A stretch of 64,000 nt of DNA, from contig LRMT01000059.1 in NCBI GenBank assembly GCA_001725945.1, positions 38,073 through 102,072 on the forward strand. Reading direction: 5' to 3'. Numbering within the stretch: position 1 is the first letter of the stretch; the number at the start of each line of letters is the position of its first letter. A model generated the notes under the pieces. The model worked only from the letters and a program-made list of their open reading frames with translations, was not told the origin of the DNA and did not search any database. This DNA comes from Cupriavidus sp. UYMMa02A. GTDB lineage: Bacteria > Pseudomonadota > Gammaproteobacteria > Burkholderiales > Burkholderiaceae. Shown here in pieces: positions 38,078 through 48,741 of this stretch. Both the position numbers and the translations under genes were made by a program.

Positions 38078-39109
38078 TCAGAACGTATAGCCGGCCGGGC
38101 TCTCGGCGCCCTCGAGCGCGTCGAGCAGGCGGATCAGCTTGCGCAGCTCCGTGTAGCGGCCAGCCGCCTGGCGCGTGTACTTGAGCACCAGCGGCAGGTT
38201 GGCGAGGTAGCCGTCCTTGCCGTCGCGGTGATACAGGCGCGCGAAGATGCCGAGCACCTTGAGGTGGCGCTGCAGGCCCATCCACTCGAAGTCGCGGTAG
38301 AACTCGCCGAAGTCGGCATTCACCGGCAGCCCGGCCTTGCGCGCGCGTTCCCAGTAGCGGATCAGCCAGTCGAGCTGCTGTTCCTCGTCCCACTCGATGT
38401 AGGCATCGCGCCACAGCGACACCGCGTCGTAGGTGATCGGCCCGATCACAGCGTCCTGGAAATCGAGTACGCCGGGGTTGGCGCCGCCGGGCAGTACCAT
38501 CAGGTTGCGCGAGTGATAGTCGCGGTGCACATAGACCTGCGGCTGCGCCAGGTTGTTGGCGAGCAGCGTATCCATCACTTCGCGCAGATCGGCCTGCTGG
38601 GCGTCGGTGAGCGTCGCGCCGAGATGTTTGGCGATATACCACTGCGGGAACAGGTCCAGCTCGCGCTGGAGCAGGGCGCGGTCGTAGGCCGGCAATCGCG
38701 CGCGCGTAGCGGCCTGGATGCGCACGAGCGCGACGGCCGCATCGGCGTACATGCCGTTGGCGGAGGCATCGTCGAGTCGCGATAGATAGGTCTGGTTGCC
38801 AAGATCCGCCAGCAGCAGGAAACCCTGTTCGAGATCCTGCGCAAGCACCGTCGGCACCGTGACGCCTGCGGCGCCAAACAGGGCCGCGACGTGGATGAAC
38901 GGCCGGCAGTCCTCATGGGCGGGCGGCGCATCCATCACGATGGCGCTCGGGTGCGCGGCGTTGCCGGTGCTCACGCGGAAGTAGCGCCGGAAGCTGGCAT
39001 CGGCCGAAGCGGGGGCGCAGGAATCGGGGTCGATGGACCAGTCCGGACCGAGTCCGGACACCCAGGATTTGAGCTGGTCCAGGCGTGGGTCGTGGGGAAG
39101 TGCTGCCAT
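38078..39109 (-). CDS. amgK: N-acetylmuramate/N-acetylglucosamine kinase AmgK
   Basis: An intact 343-residue aminoglycoside-phosphotransferase-fold kinase. The Brenner motif VYVHRDYHSRNLMVLPG and the metal motif GVLDFQDAVIGPITYD are clear, as are SFRRYFRV and LLLADLGNQTYL in the ATP site. AmgK phosphorylates recycled MurNAc or GlcNAc at C1, and MurU then makes the UDP sugar. Start at 39109 (MAALPHDPRLDQL); the open frame upstream is not conserved-looking. It is divergent from lptD, a neighbourhood shared with pseudomonads and other Burkholderiales. Confidence 0.92.
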   Translation of the reverse strand: MAALPHDPRLDQLKSWVSGLGPDWSIDPDSCAPASADASFRRYFRVSTGNAAHPSAIVMDAPPAHEDCRPFIHVAALFGAAGVTVPTVLAQDLEQGFLLLADLGNQTYLSRLDDASANGMYADAAVALVRIQAATRARLPAYDRALLQRELDLFPQWYIAKHLGATLTDAQQADLREVMDTLLANNLAQPQVYVHRDYHSRNLMVLPGGANPGVLDFQDAVIGPITYDAVSLWRDAYIEWDEEQQLDWLIRYWERARKAGLPVNADFGEFYRDFEWMGLQRHLKVLGIFARLYHRDGKDGYLANLPLVLKYTRQAAGRYTELRKLIRLLDALEGAESPAGYTF

Positions 39110-39136
39110 GCGGGAAAGGGAGAATTGGTTGCCCCG

Positions 39137-39142
39137 TATAAT
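39137..39142 (+). promoter_or_regulatory. Possible -10 box in the amgK/lptD divergent region
   Basis: A perfect TATAAT lies 128 bases before the lptD start in the 160-base intergenic region. No good -35 is seen 16-18 bases upstream (GGGAAA/GGAGAA). The same bases read TATTAT on the other strand, usable for amgK. Confidence 0.35.
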
Positions 39143-39269
39143 ACCCGACCAGACCCGGGCGCCGGGCGGCTCCCGGGAGGAGCCCACCGTTGCCCCGCAG
39201 CCTGTTCCGGCGGGGGTTGGCGGCTAGCAGGCAAGCCGTCGCCGCCGACGTGACTGACAACCCGCTCGC

Positions 39270-41700
39270 ATGACCGAACAACAACGATCACCGAACAATC
39301 GAGCCACCAAGCCGCCTGCGCTTCCCGGCCTTTCCAGCCGCACCGGCCGGCGGCCAGCCAGCGCCTTGCGGCCGCTGGTGCTGGCCATGGCCGGCCTGTC
39401 GGTGGGCGCGCACGCGCAGATGTCCAGTTCGGCCGTGCCCGACATCGACCAGACCGAGTCGGTGGTTGAAGCCGCGCCGGATGTGCCGCCGGCACCGCCT
39501 GTGTCCGGTGAACTCGTGCCGCGCCTGGCCGAGCCCGCCAAATCCGGCCAGACCGAGGAGAATCCGCCGGCATTCGTGTCGGGTGACCGGCTCACCGGGT
39601 ACAACGAGCGCGGCGTGGTGCTCGAAGGCAACGCCGAGCTGCGCCGCGGCGGCGCCGTGGTCAAGGGCGACAAGCTGACCTACGACCAGGACACCGACGA
39701 GGCCTTCGTGCACGGCAATGCCCGCGTGTCGCGTGGCGGCGCGCTGGCTGTGGGCCCTGAAGCCCGCCTGAAGGTCGAGGCGAACGAGGGCTACATGCTC
39801 TCGCCCGACTACTATTTCCAGCAGACCGGTGGTACGGGCAAGGCCGAACGCATCGACTTCGTGGACAAGGACCGCAGCGTGATCAAGCGGGCGACCTACA
39901 CGACTTGTTCGCCTGACAATGCCGATTGGTATTTCAGTGCGCGCCAGCTCGACCTGGACAGCGACCGCGAGGTCGGCGTGGCATACGGCGGCGTGCTGCA
40001 TTTCTTCGATGTGCCGATCGCGGCCGCGCCGGTGTTCAGCTTCCCGCTCACCGATGAGCGCCGCAGCGGTTTCCTGTCGCCACTGTTCGGCTACGGGTCG
40101 AAATCGGGCCTCGATGTCACGCTGCCGTACTATTTCAACATCGCCCCGAACCGGGACCTGACGCTCTACCCGCGCATCATGACGTCGCGCGGCTTCATGC
40201 TTGGCGGCGACTACCGGTACATCGGGCAAGGCTATTCGGGGCGACTGCGTGCGGAAATCCTGCCGGACGACCGCCAGACCGGCTCCAACCGCTGGTCCTA
40301 TTCGTTCCAACACACACAGAATCTTGCGAAGGGGCTCAATGCCTACCTGAACCTGAACCGGGTATCGGACGACAGGTATCCGGACGACCTGACGCGTACC
40401 GTGGCGCAATCGACGCAGCGGCAGTACGTTCAGGAAGGCGGTGTCACGTACAACTGGCAGGACTTCACTGTATTGGCGCGCGTACAGAAGTTCCAGACGC
40501 TGCTGCCGAGCCAGCCCTCGTACGAGCGCGTGCCACAGCTCAACGGCAAGTACATGCGCTATGACCTGGGCGGCTTCGACGTGCAGGTGGAGGCGGATTA
40601 CACGCGTTTCCGCATCCCGCTGACCTCGACGGGCTTCCAGCAGCCGCAGGGCGAGCGCATGTTCGTGCAGCCGACCATCAGCTATCCGATCGTGCGGCCG
40701 GGCTGGTATGCGACGCCGAAGGTCATCTTCAACGCGACGCAGTACCAGATGGAGGCGCAGAGCAATACACCGACGGCACAGAACAACCTGTCGCGCACGG
40801 TACCGACCTTCAGCTTCGACTCCGGCATGACGTTCGAGCGCGATGCGCCGACCATGAGCCGGCTGTTCGGGGTCAACTACCTGCAGACGCTGGAACCGAG
40901 ATTGTTCTACGTCTACACGCCGTTCCGCGACCAGAGCCAGTTCCCGCTGTTCGACACCGTGCAATCGGACTTCGGTTACGGGCAGATCTTCTCGGAGAAC
41001 CCGTTTACCGGCTATGACCGGATTGCCGACAACAACAAGCTCACGGCCGGCCTGACTACTCGCTTGATCGAGTCAGATACCGGTGTCGAGCGTTTCCGCG
41101 GCACCATCGCGCAACGCTACGATTTCAGCGGCCAGCGCGTGCAGATCAATGGCACGCTGCCCGATCCGAGGCCGGCAGCTCGGACCTGCTGGCGGCCACG
41201 ACGATCCAGCTGTTCCGCGGCTACTACGTCGACGCGGGTATCCAATACAATCCGGACTCGGAACACATCAACTATTCGAACCTGGCGTTTGCCTGGCGTC
41301 CGGAGCCACGCAAGCTGCTCAATGTCGCTACCGTTACCGGCGCGCCACGTCGGTGACGGACAATACCGCCATCGACCAGTTCGAGATTTCCGGTCAGTGG
41401 CCGATCACCCGGCGCGCCTACGGCATCGGCCGTTTCGCGTTCGACCGCAATGCCAACCAGATGGTCGATGCGCTGGCCGGCCTGGAATACGCGGCCGACT
41501 GCTGGGTTGGCCGCGTGGTCTACCAGCGCTATCGCAACACCACGCAGGGCTATACCGGCCGCATCTTCCTGCAGGTGGAGTTCCGCGGGCTGTCGAAAAT
41601 CGGCTCGAATCCGCTGGATATCTTGCGCCTGAATGTTCCTGGGTACGAGCCGGTCACCGCCAAGCCGGTGCCGACGACCCAGTTCGATCACTATGAATGA
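39270..41700 (+). CDS. lptD: LPS-assembly protein LptD (two frameshifts)
   Basis: LptD is the outer-membrane barrel that, with LptE, inserts LPS into the outer leaflet; it is essential in most Gram-negatives. The restored product is about 810 residues. Residues 1-50 contain a basic segment and signal peptide (LRPLVLAMAGLSVGAHAQ). An LptA-like domain follows (YNERGVVLEGNAELRRGGAV, KLTYDQDTDEAFVHGNA), with the conserved RSGFLSPLFGYGSKSGLDVT and LPYYFNIAPNRDLTLYPR, then the barrel. Bases are lost near 41169 (LPDPKAGSSDLLAAT expected) and 41329 (LLNVAYRYRRA expected). It heads lptD-surA-pdxA-ksgA. Confidence 0.95.
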
Positions 41701-41709
41701 CGGATTACG

Positions 41710-43196
41710 ATGAAACGTCAAGAATTCGCCTTGCTTTCCCTGATGTTGTCGCCGTGGCGCCGCGTGCTGCTGTCGGCCGTGCTGGCCGCTGCCGCGGTGC
41801 CCGCCATGGCCCAGCTCAAGGCGCCTTCGCAAGCGCCGCGCACCTCGGGCATCTTCGTGCCGCAGTCATCGGACGTGGCCGTGCCGTCGAGCCAGCCGCA
41901 ACTTGGCATCCCGCAGCCGGGCAGCAACAGCAAGCGTTCGCAGCTCGTCGATGAAGTCGTCGCGGTGGTCAACAACAGCGTCATTACGCGCCGCGAGTTG
42001 CTCGACCGTGCCGACGAGATCGAAAGCCAGCTTCGCACCGCCAACCGGCCCGTCCCGGCGCGCGCGGACCTGCTCGGTGAAGTGCTCGAGCGCCTCGTGA
42101 TGGAGCGCGTGCAGACCCAGGCCGCGCAGGATGCCGGCATCAAGGTGACCGACCAGGAACTGGACCGCGCGATCGAGTCGGTGGCGCAGCAGAACCGACT
42201 GAACGCTACGGAATTGCGCCGTCGCGTCGAGTCCAGCGGCATGACCTGGACCAAGTATCGGGACGAGCTGCGCAAGCAGGTGCAGGTGATCCGCCTGCGC
42301 GAGCGCGAAGTGGACTCGAAGGTACAGGTCTACGACGGCGAGATCGACAACTACCTGGCGGCGCGCGGCGGCCAGGGCGCGGCGACCGGGCCTGCCGAGT
42401 TCAACGTGTCCCAGATCCTCGTGCGCGTACCGGAAAATGCTTCCGATGCGCAAAAGCAGGCGCTCAAGGCCAAGGCCGAGCAATTGCTCAAGCAAGCGCA
42501 AGGCGGTGCCGACTTCGCCCAGCTCGCGCAGTCGAATTCCGAGGGGCCGGAGGCGGCGCAGGGCGGGGCCATGGGCTTTCGGGAGATCGGCCGCCTGCCG
42601 GCGCTGTTCGCCAATGCCGTGGTCGACCTGCAGCCGGGCACCGTGGCGCCCGAGGTGGTGGAAAGCGCCAACGGTTTCCATGTCCTGAAGCTGACTGCCA
42701 AGCGTGCGGCCCCGGCGTCGGCGCCTCGAACCCGGCCGCGGCGTCACGCATCACGCAGACGCAAGTCCGCCACATCCTGATCCGCACCGGCCCCAACATG
42801 CCGGAAGCCGAGGCGCGCCGCCAGCTCGGCACGCTGCGCGACCGCATCACGCACGGCGGCGACTTTGCCGACGCCGCCAAGCGCTTCTCGCAGGACGGTT
42901 CGGCCCAGGCAGGCGGCGATCTCGGTTGGGTTTCGCCGGGCGAACTGGTGCCCGAATTCGAGCAGGCCATGAGCCGGCTGCGCCCCGGCGAGATCTCCGA
43001 ACCGGTGGTCACGCAGTTCGGCGTGCACCTGATCCAGGTCATGAACCGCCGCGAAACCGAGATGGCTCCCGAGAAGCAGCGCGATTTCGCGCGCGCCGAA
43101 ATCCGCGAACAGAAGCTGCGCGCGGCCTATGATGACTGGGTGCGCCAGCTGCGTTCGGCGGCGTATGTCGAGTACCGCGTCAACCGACAGCGCTGA
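41710..43196 (+). CDS. surA: Periplasmic chaperone/prolyl isomerase SurA (one frameshift)
   Basis: SurA escorts outer-membrane proteins to the BAM complex. A signal peptide ends near AAAAVPAMAQ; the SurA_N chaperone domain includes DEVVAVVNNSVITRRELLDR. Two parvulin domains follow: NVSQILVRVPENASDAQK to GFHVLKLTAK, and RHILIRTGPNMPEAEARR to GVHLIQVMNR. A G is lost near 42722, in the linker between the parvulin domains (PASAASNPAAASRITQTQ expected). Restored length is about 495 residues. It follows lptD by nine bases. Confidence 0.95.
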
Positions 43197-43228
43197 CGTA
43201 CCCGTCCCATCCGCCGCACGACCCCGAC

Positions 43229-44267
43229 ATGCCCGACCCGCTTGCGCTAGCCATATCCACCGGTGAACCCGCCGGTATCGGCCCCGACATCACCATCGGG
43301 GCGCTGTTGCAGCTCGCGGGGCAGAACGGCCACTGCCGCTACCATGTGCTTGGCGATGCGCATCTGCTCGCATCGCGCGCCACGGCGCTGGGCGTGGCGC
43401 ATGCCTGGGAGCGCCGCATTGCCGAAGGCGAGGTAGTCATCCACCATGTGCCGCTGGCCGTAGCCTGCGAGCCCGGCCGGCTCGATGCGCGCAACGGCCC
43501 TTATGTGCTGGCGATGCTCGATGCCGCCATTGCCGGCTGCCGCGCACATGGCGCAGCCGCCGCACGTTTCGCGGCCATGGTCACGGCCCCTGTGCAGAAG
43601 AGCACGATCAATGATGCCGGCGTGCCGTTCACCGGCCACACCGAGTATCTTGCCGAGCCGCCGGCGTGCCGCGCGTGGTGATGATGCTGGCCGGCCCGCA
43701 GCCCGCGCATGACAACGCCATGCTGCGCGTGGCGCTGGCCACGACGCACCTGCCGCTGCGCGCGGTGGCCGACGCCGTGACCGTGCCGCTGCTGCTCGAG
43801 ACGCTATCGATCATCGATGCGACCTGCGCCGCCGGTTCGGCATTGCGCGGCCGCGCATCCTTGTGACGGGGCTCAATCCCCACGCGGGTGAGAGCGGTCA
43901 TATGGGTCGCGAGGAAATCAATGTCATCGAACCGCGCTGGCGCTGGCGCGCGATGCCGGCATCGACGCACGCGGCCCCTACCCGGCCGACACGCTGTTCC
44001 AGCCGCGCCACCTGCGCGACGCCGACTGCGTGCTGGCGATGTACCATGACCAGGGGCTGGCGCCCCTGAAGTACGGCACGTTCGGGCACGGCGTGAACAT
44101 CACGCTGGGCCTGCCCTTTATCCGCACCTCGGTCGACCACGGCACCGCGCTCGACCTGGCCGGCAGCGGCCAGGCCGAACACGGCAGCATGATCGAGGCC
44201 ATCCGCAGTGCGGTCACCATGCCGGCATGCCAATGGCAGGCATGCACCGGCCCGGCCCCTGCACTAG
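43229..44267 (+). CDS. pdxA: 4-hydroxythreonine-4-phosphate dehydrogenase PdxA (four frameshifts)
   Basis: PdxA acts in the DXP-dependent pathway to pyridoxal phosphate. Family blocks appear in order across changing frames: [90 protein letters not shown] and [28 protein letters not shown]. Frames break near 43658, 43833, 43934 and 44222; the end was placed at the TAG 44265-44267, reached in the frame reading [15 protein letters not shown]. That gives about 347 residues. It is the most error-dense gene here. Between surA and ksgA, as in E. coli. Confidence 0.9.
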
Positions 44268-44281
44268 CGGCGTATCCCTCC

Positions 44282-45117
44282 ATGCGTTCAAACATGCACC
44301 AGGCCACGTGGCCCGCAAGCGATTCGGTCAGAACTTCCTGGTCGACGACTCCATCATCCACGGCATCGTCAATGCCATCAATCCGCTGGCCGACGACGTG
44401 CTCGTGGAAATCGGCCCGGGCCTTGGCGCGCTGACCGACCCGCTGCTCGAACGCGTGCCGCAGATGCAGGTGGTCGAGCTGGACCGCGACCTGGTCGAAC
44501 GGCTGCGGCGCCGCTACGGCGACCGCCTGCAGGTCCACGCGGGCGACGCGCTGGCCTTCGACTTCGGCAGGCTCGCAGTGACCGGGCGGCCGCTGCGTAT
44601 TGTCGGCAACCTGCCGTACAACATTTCCAGCCCGCTGCTGTTCCACCTGATGGACTATGCCGACCACGTCCACGACCAGCACTTCATGCTGCAGAAGGAA
44701 GTGGTCGAGCGCATGGTCGCCGAACCGGGCAGCAAGGCGTTCGGCCGGCTGTCGATCATGCTGCAGGTGCGCTACCACATGGAACATGTGCTCGACGTGC
44801 CGCCGGGCTCGTTCAATCCGCCGCCCAAGGTAGATTCGGCGGTGGTGCGCATGATCCCGTGGCCGCGCACGGCCGATGGCCGGCTGCGCTCGCCGCATGC
44901 CGATTGCGACATCACCGTGCTCGGCGACCTGGTTACCGCTGCGTTCTCGCAGCGCCGCAAGGTGCTGCGCAATACACTATCGTTCCTGCGCGACCAGGTG
45001 GATTTCGAGGCGATCGGCTTCGACCTGGGGCGCCGCGCCGAAGAGGTGCCGGTCGGCGAGTACGTCGAACTGGCGCGCCGCCTGGGCGGCGACCCGTCCG
45101 GCAGGCGGGCTGCCTGA
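44282..45117 (+). CDS. ksgA: 16S rRNA dimethyladenosine transferase KsgA (one frameshift)
   Basis: KsgA dimethylates the two adjacent adenines in helix 45 near the 16S 3' end. The start at ATG 44282 reads MRSNMHQ, then [19 protein letters not shown] once a G lost near 44303 is restored. SAM-binding [19 protein letters not shown] and the catalytic [13 protein letters not shown] (motif IV) are clear, with [14 protein letters not shown] toward the C-terminus. The length is about 278 residues. A frame-open start at 44227 exists but overlaps the pdxA end and lacks family sequence. Confidence 0.94.
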
Positions 45118-45160
45118 GGGCCAGACAGATGATTTCCAGAAATTTCCGCGAATTTCCGCA

Positions 45161-46204
45161 ATGACAGCCGTAATGACAACCAACACGCAAACCAACAAGC
45201 GTCCCGTCATCCTGACCGGCGATCGTCCCACCGGCCCGCTGCACCTCGGCCACTACATTGGCTCGCTCAAGACGCGCGTGCAACTGCAGGACACGCATGA
45301 GCAGTACCTGCTGCTGGCCGACACGCAGGCCATGACCGACAATGCGCACGATCCGGACAAGGTCCGCCGCAACGTGCTGGAGGTGGCGCTGGACTACCTG
45401 GCTGTCGGCATCGATCCGACGAAGACCACCATCACGGTGCAGTCGTACCTGCCGGCGCTGGCCGAACTGACGCTGATGTACCTGAACTTCGTCACGGTCT
45501 CGCGCCTGGAGCGCAACCCGACCATCAAGGAAGAAATCCAGGCGCGCGGATTCGGCCGCGACATCCCGGCCGGCTTCATGTGCTATCCCGCTGCCCAGGC
45601 TGCCGACATCACCGCGTTCAAGGCTGATATCGTGCCGGTGGGCGAAGACCAGGCCCCGCTGATCGAGCAGACCAATGAGATCGTGCGCCGCATCAACCAT
45701 CAGGTTGGCCGGGACGTGCTGAAGGAATGCCAGGCGCTGATTCCGAAGTTCGGCCGCCTGCCGGGTGTCGACGGCAAGGCCAAGATGAGCAAGTCGCAGG
45801 GCAACGCGATTGCGCTGGGCGCGAGCCCCGAGCAGATCAAGGCGGCCGTGCACAGCATGTACACCGATCCGGATCACCTGAAGGTATCCGATCCGGGCAA
45901 GGTCGAAGGCAATATGGTGTTCACCTACCTGGATGCGTTCGACCCGAATACCGAGGAAGTGGAAGAGCTGAAGGCGCACTACCGTCGCGGGGGCCTTGGC
46001 GACATGGTGCTCAAGCGCCGCGTCGAAAGCGTGCTGAACGAGCTGCTGGGGCCGATCCGCGAACGCCGTGAACAACTCGCCAAGGATCCGGACTATGTGT
46101 TCGACCTGCTGCGCGAGGGCACCAACCGCGCCAAGACCATCACCCAGCAGACGCTGGATGAAGTACGCGAGGCGCTGGGCATGTTCTCGTTCGCCAGCCG
46201 CTGA
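45161..46204 (+). CDS. trpS: Tryptophanyl-tRNA synthetase
   Basis: An intact class I synthetase of 347 residues. Its HIGH-type motif is PTGPLHLGHYIGS and the KMSKS loop is GKAKMSKSQGNAI. GEDQAPLIEQTNEIVRRIN and YTDPDHLKVSDPGKVEGN are typical. Two close in-frame ATGs (45161 and 45173) differ by four residues; the first was used. It follows ksgA by 43 bases and may be read from the same transcript. Confidence 0.96.
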   Translation: MTAVMTTNTQTNKRPVILTGDRPTGPLHLGHYIGSLKTRVQLQDTHEQYLLLADTQAMTDNAHDPDKVRRNVLEVALDYLAVGIDPTKTTITVQSYLPALAELTLMYLNFVTVSRLERNPTIKEEIQARGFGRDIPAGFMCYPAAQAADITAFKADIVPVGEDQAPLIEQTNEIVRRINHQVGRDVLKECQALIPKFGRLPGVDGKAKMSKSQGNAIALGASPEQIKAAVHSMYTDPDHLKVSDPGKVEGNMVFTYLDAFDPNTEEVEELKAHYRRGGLGDMVLKRRVESVLNELLGPIRERREQLAKDPDYVFDLLREGTNRAKTITQQTLDEVREALGMFSFASR

Positions 46205-46228
46205 CAGAGTCAACGCTGCGAGTGTTGT

Positions 46229-46354
46229 CTCCCCTCTCCCATTTTGGGAGAGGGGCAGGGGAGAGGGCAGGAGCCTCGACGAAGTGAGGCGCTACGGTGC
46301 TTGCCATGCGCCGGCCCTCTCCCCCAACCCCTCTCCCGCAAGCGGGAGAGGGGA
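46229..46354. repeat. REP-type repeat pair, second copy
   Basis: CCCCTCTCCC at 46231-46240 pairs with GGGAGAGGGG at 46246-46255, and CCCCTCTCCCGC at 46328-46339 with its complement at 46342-46353. The flanking tails (GGGGAGAGGG near 46257-46267 and its complement near 46315-46324) are inverted with respect to each other, as in the copy at 1766-1886. Only the spacer differs. It sits between trpS and its terminator. Confidence 0.75.
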
Positions 46355-46391
46355 GCAAACAAGCAGGCACGCCAGGTTTGTCAGCAATCTG

Positions 46392-46417
46392 ACGCGCGGG
46401 TTTCCCGCGCGTTTTTT
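46392..46417 (+). terminator. Terminator between trpS and the EamA gene
   Basis: CGCGCGGG (46393-46400) pairs perfectly with CCCGCGCG (46404-46411) around TTT, followed by T6. It is well placed for the trpS transcript, beyond the repeat pair. Confidence 0.88.
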
Positions 46418-46436
46418 CATGCCTGAATCAGGCGCC

Positions 46437-47341
46437 TCAGGCGCGGCGGTTCACCAGTACGATCCCGCACAGCACCAGCAACGCTGCCACGGCAAAGCGC
46501 GGCCCCACCGCGTCATCCATCAGCACGACCCCGAAAGCCACGCCGAACAGCGGGGTCAGGAACGAGAACACCGACAGCCGCGAGGCCAGGTACCTGCGCA
46601 GCAGCCAGAACCACGCCAGATAGCTGGCAAACGCAATCAGCACCGACTGGTAAAACAGGCTGGCCAGCACAATGCCGTTGACCTCGACGCTCTCCGCCTG
46701 CCCGGCCATCAGCGCCATGGCCAGCAGCAGCACACCGGACACCGCGAGCTGATAGAGCAGCGTCTTGCTCGCCGGCGCACCCGCTAGCGGCGTCGCACGC
46801 ACGACCACGGTGGTCGCCGCCCACAGCAAGCCGGCCACTACCCCCAGCGCATCGCCAGCCAGCGTGCTGCCGTGCGCGGCCGTTGCCGTCATGCCGTCGC
46901 AAACGCCAGCACCATGCCGCAGAAGGCCAGCACCACGCCGAGCCACTGGCCCCGGTGCAGCCGTTCGCCCGCGACGGCAAAATGCAGCCCGATCGCAGTG
47001 AAGATCGGCGCGGTGTACAGGAACACGGCCATGCGCGATGCCGTCGTATGGCCGAGCCCGACGAAGATGCAGAAGAACTCGGCACCGAACAGTAGTCCGG
47101 CCAGCAGACCCGCGCCGAGTGTCCCGTCACGCTGCCAGATCGGCGTGCCGCGCCATGCGGCAAAGCCGAACACGAGCAGCGCTGCAACGGCTGACCGTAC
47201 GCCCGCCTGCAGCACCGCACCCATCAGCGGCGCAGTCAGCTTGATCACGACCTGCTGCAGCCCCCAGGCGGCGCACAGCACCACCATCAGGCCAATAGCT
47301 GCGCCATCCAGCGGACGCCGGCTCAGGGTTTGCGCACTCAT
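46437..47341 (-). CDS. EamA-family (DMT) transporter (one frameshift)
   Basis: A ten-span drug/metabolite transporter of about 301 residues with two EamA repeats. The first half begins MSAQTLSRRPLDGAAIGLMV and includes LCAAWGLQQVVIKL and YTAPIFTAIGLHF; the second includes GLLWAATTVVVRA and FLTPLFGVAFGVVLMDD. A G appears lost near 46898 (MVLAFADGMTATAAHG expected), exactly between the repeats. Substrates of the family are varied (amino acids, metabolites); none can be assigned. It ends 20 bases before the trpS-side terminator, convergent. Confidence 0.88.
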
Positions 47342-47352
47342 GCCAGGCGCGC

Positions 47353-47760
47353 TCAGGGACGGCTGGCGTCGCGCGTGGAATGGCGCTCGATCAGTTCGAT
47401 CTTGTAGCCGTCCGGGTCTTCGACAAAGGCAATCACCGTCGTCCCGCCCTTGACCGGGCCGGCCTCGCGGGTGACCTTGCCGCCAACCTCGCGGATGCGG
47501 TCGCAGGCCGCGGCGGCGTTGTCCGTTTCGAGGGCGATATGGCCGTAGGCCGTGCCGAGGTCATACTGGTCGACGCCATAGTTGTAGGTCAGTTCCAGCA
47601 CCGCGGTCTCGCTTTCCGGGCCATAGCCGACAAAGGCCAGGCGGTACTTGTATTCCGGGTTGTCGCTCTCGCGCAGCAGCTGCATGCCGAGCACGCGGGT
47701 GTAGAAATCGATGGAGCGCTGCAGGTCGCCGACGCGCAGCATGGTGTGGAGGAGTCGCAT
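47353..47760 (-). CDS. gloA: Lactoylglutathione lyase (glyoxalase I)
   Basis: An intact 135-residue enzyme that isomerises the methylglyoxal-glutathione adduct. All four metal ligands of the E. coli nickel enzyme line up by number: H5, E56, H74 and E122. [20 protein letters not shown] and [13 protein letters not shown] are diagnostic. It lies 11 bases upstream of the EamA gene on the same strand. Confidence 0.97.
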   Translation of the reverse strand: MRLLHTMLRVGDLQRSIDFYTRVLGMQLLRESDNPEYKYRLAFVGYGPESETAVLELTYNYGVDQYDLGTAYGHIALETDNAAAACDRIREVGGKVTREAGPVKGGTTVIAFVEDPDGYKIELIERHSTRDASRP

Positions 47761-47871
47761 TTGAGATGCCCTATGAGTCGGGTCGTTCTTGGAGGGAGTG
47801 CGTCATTTTAGTGCGTTTGCGCGAAACGCACCGGCGAGCTCGGCGGGGCGGCCGAGCGCGCGGAAATCGAC

Positions 47872-48741
47872 TCAGAACGTCGGCAGCAACTCGGGCGGAT
47901 GCGCGCGCAACTGCGCACGCGCGTCGCGGAACTCCGGGAAGATCGATTCCACGGTTTCCCAGAAGCGCGGGCCGTGGTTCATCTCCTTGAGATGCGCCAG
48001 CTCATGCGCCGCGACATAGTCGATCATCGACATCGGGAAGTGCATGAGCCGCCAGTTCAGTCGGATCTTGCCGTCCGCGGTGCAGCTGCCCCAGCGCGTG
48101 GCGGCCGAGGTCAGCGCGAATCCGGTGTGGCGTACGCCCAGGCGCTCGGCGTAGATGTCGAGCCGTTGGGGCAGCAGCCGGCGGGCCTGCTGCTGCAGCC
48201 AGCTCTGCACGCGATCCTTGATCTGCTGTTCGTCGGCGTGCCCGGGCATGGCTAGGTGCAGCACGCGCGTTTCGCCATTGAACAGCACCGCGCCGATCGG
48301 CGACTCCAGTGCCAGCGTGATGGTCTGTCCCAGGAAGGGGAGGTTCGCACCATCGCGCCACTGCACGGTCGGCAGCACGCGCCGCGATTCGCGCTGGCGC
48401 CATTCGCCGAGCTTGGCGAGGATCCAGCGCTGCTTCTCGAAGATGGCGGATTCGACATCGGAGAGCTTGACCCAGCGCGGCGCGGTGATCGAGAGGCCGC
48501 GGTCATCGACCGTGAAGCCGATCGTGCGGCGCGACGAGCGCTTGAGCGTGTAGTGCAGCGTGTGCTCGCCCACCTGAAGCCTGCGGGCATCGGGCTGCGG
48601 CGTCGGCCACGCCGTGGCGGGCGGTTCCGGCTGCTGTCCCGGCGACGGCGCCAGCCCGGCGACGATCCCCGGCCCGCTGTCGGCCAGCGGCAGTTCCAGC
48701 TGTAAGCCGGGGGCGTCGGGGGCAGGGCGCAGCAAGCTCAT
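47872..48741 (-). CDS. YgjP-like (M48/DUF45) metallopeptidase
   Basis: An intact 289-residue protein. The zinc motif HELAHLKEMNHGPRFW lies near residue 245, preceded by TRWGSCTADGKIRLNWRL, a DUF45/YgjP hallmark. The N-terminal 60 residues are Pro/Ala-rich and likely disordered. No signal peptide, so probably cytoplasmic; the target is unknown. Its start overlaps the plsC stop by four bases. Confidence 0.88.
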   Translation of the reverse strand: MSLLRPAPDAPGLQLELPLADSGPGIVAGLAPSPGQQPEPPATAWPTPQPDARRLQVGEHTLHYTLKRSSRRTIGFTVDDRGLSITAPRWVKLSDVESAIFEKQRWILAKLGEWRQRESRRVLPTVQWRDGANLPFLGQTITLALESPIGAVLFNGETRVLHLAMPGHADEQQIKDRVQSWLQQQARRLLPQRLDIYAERLGVRHTGFALTSAATRWGSCTADGKIRLNWRLMHFPMSMIDYVAAHELAHLKEMNHGPRFWETVESIFPEFRDARAQLRAHPPELLPTF

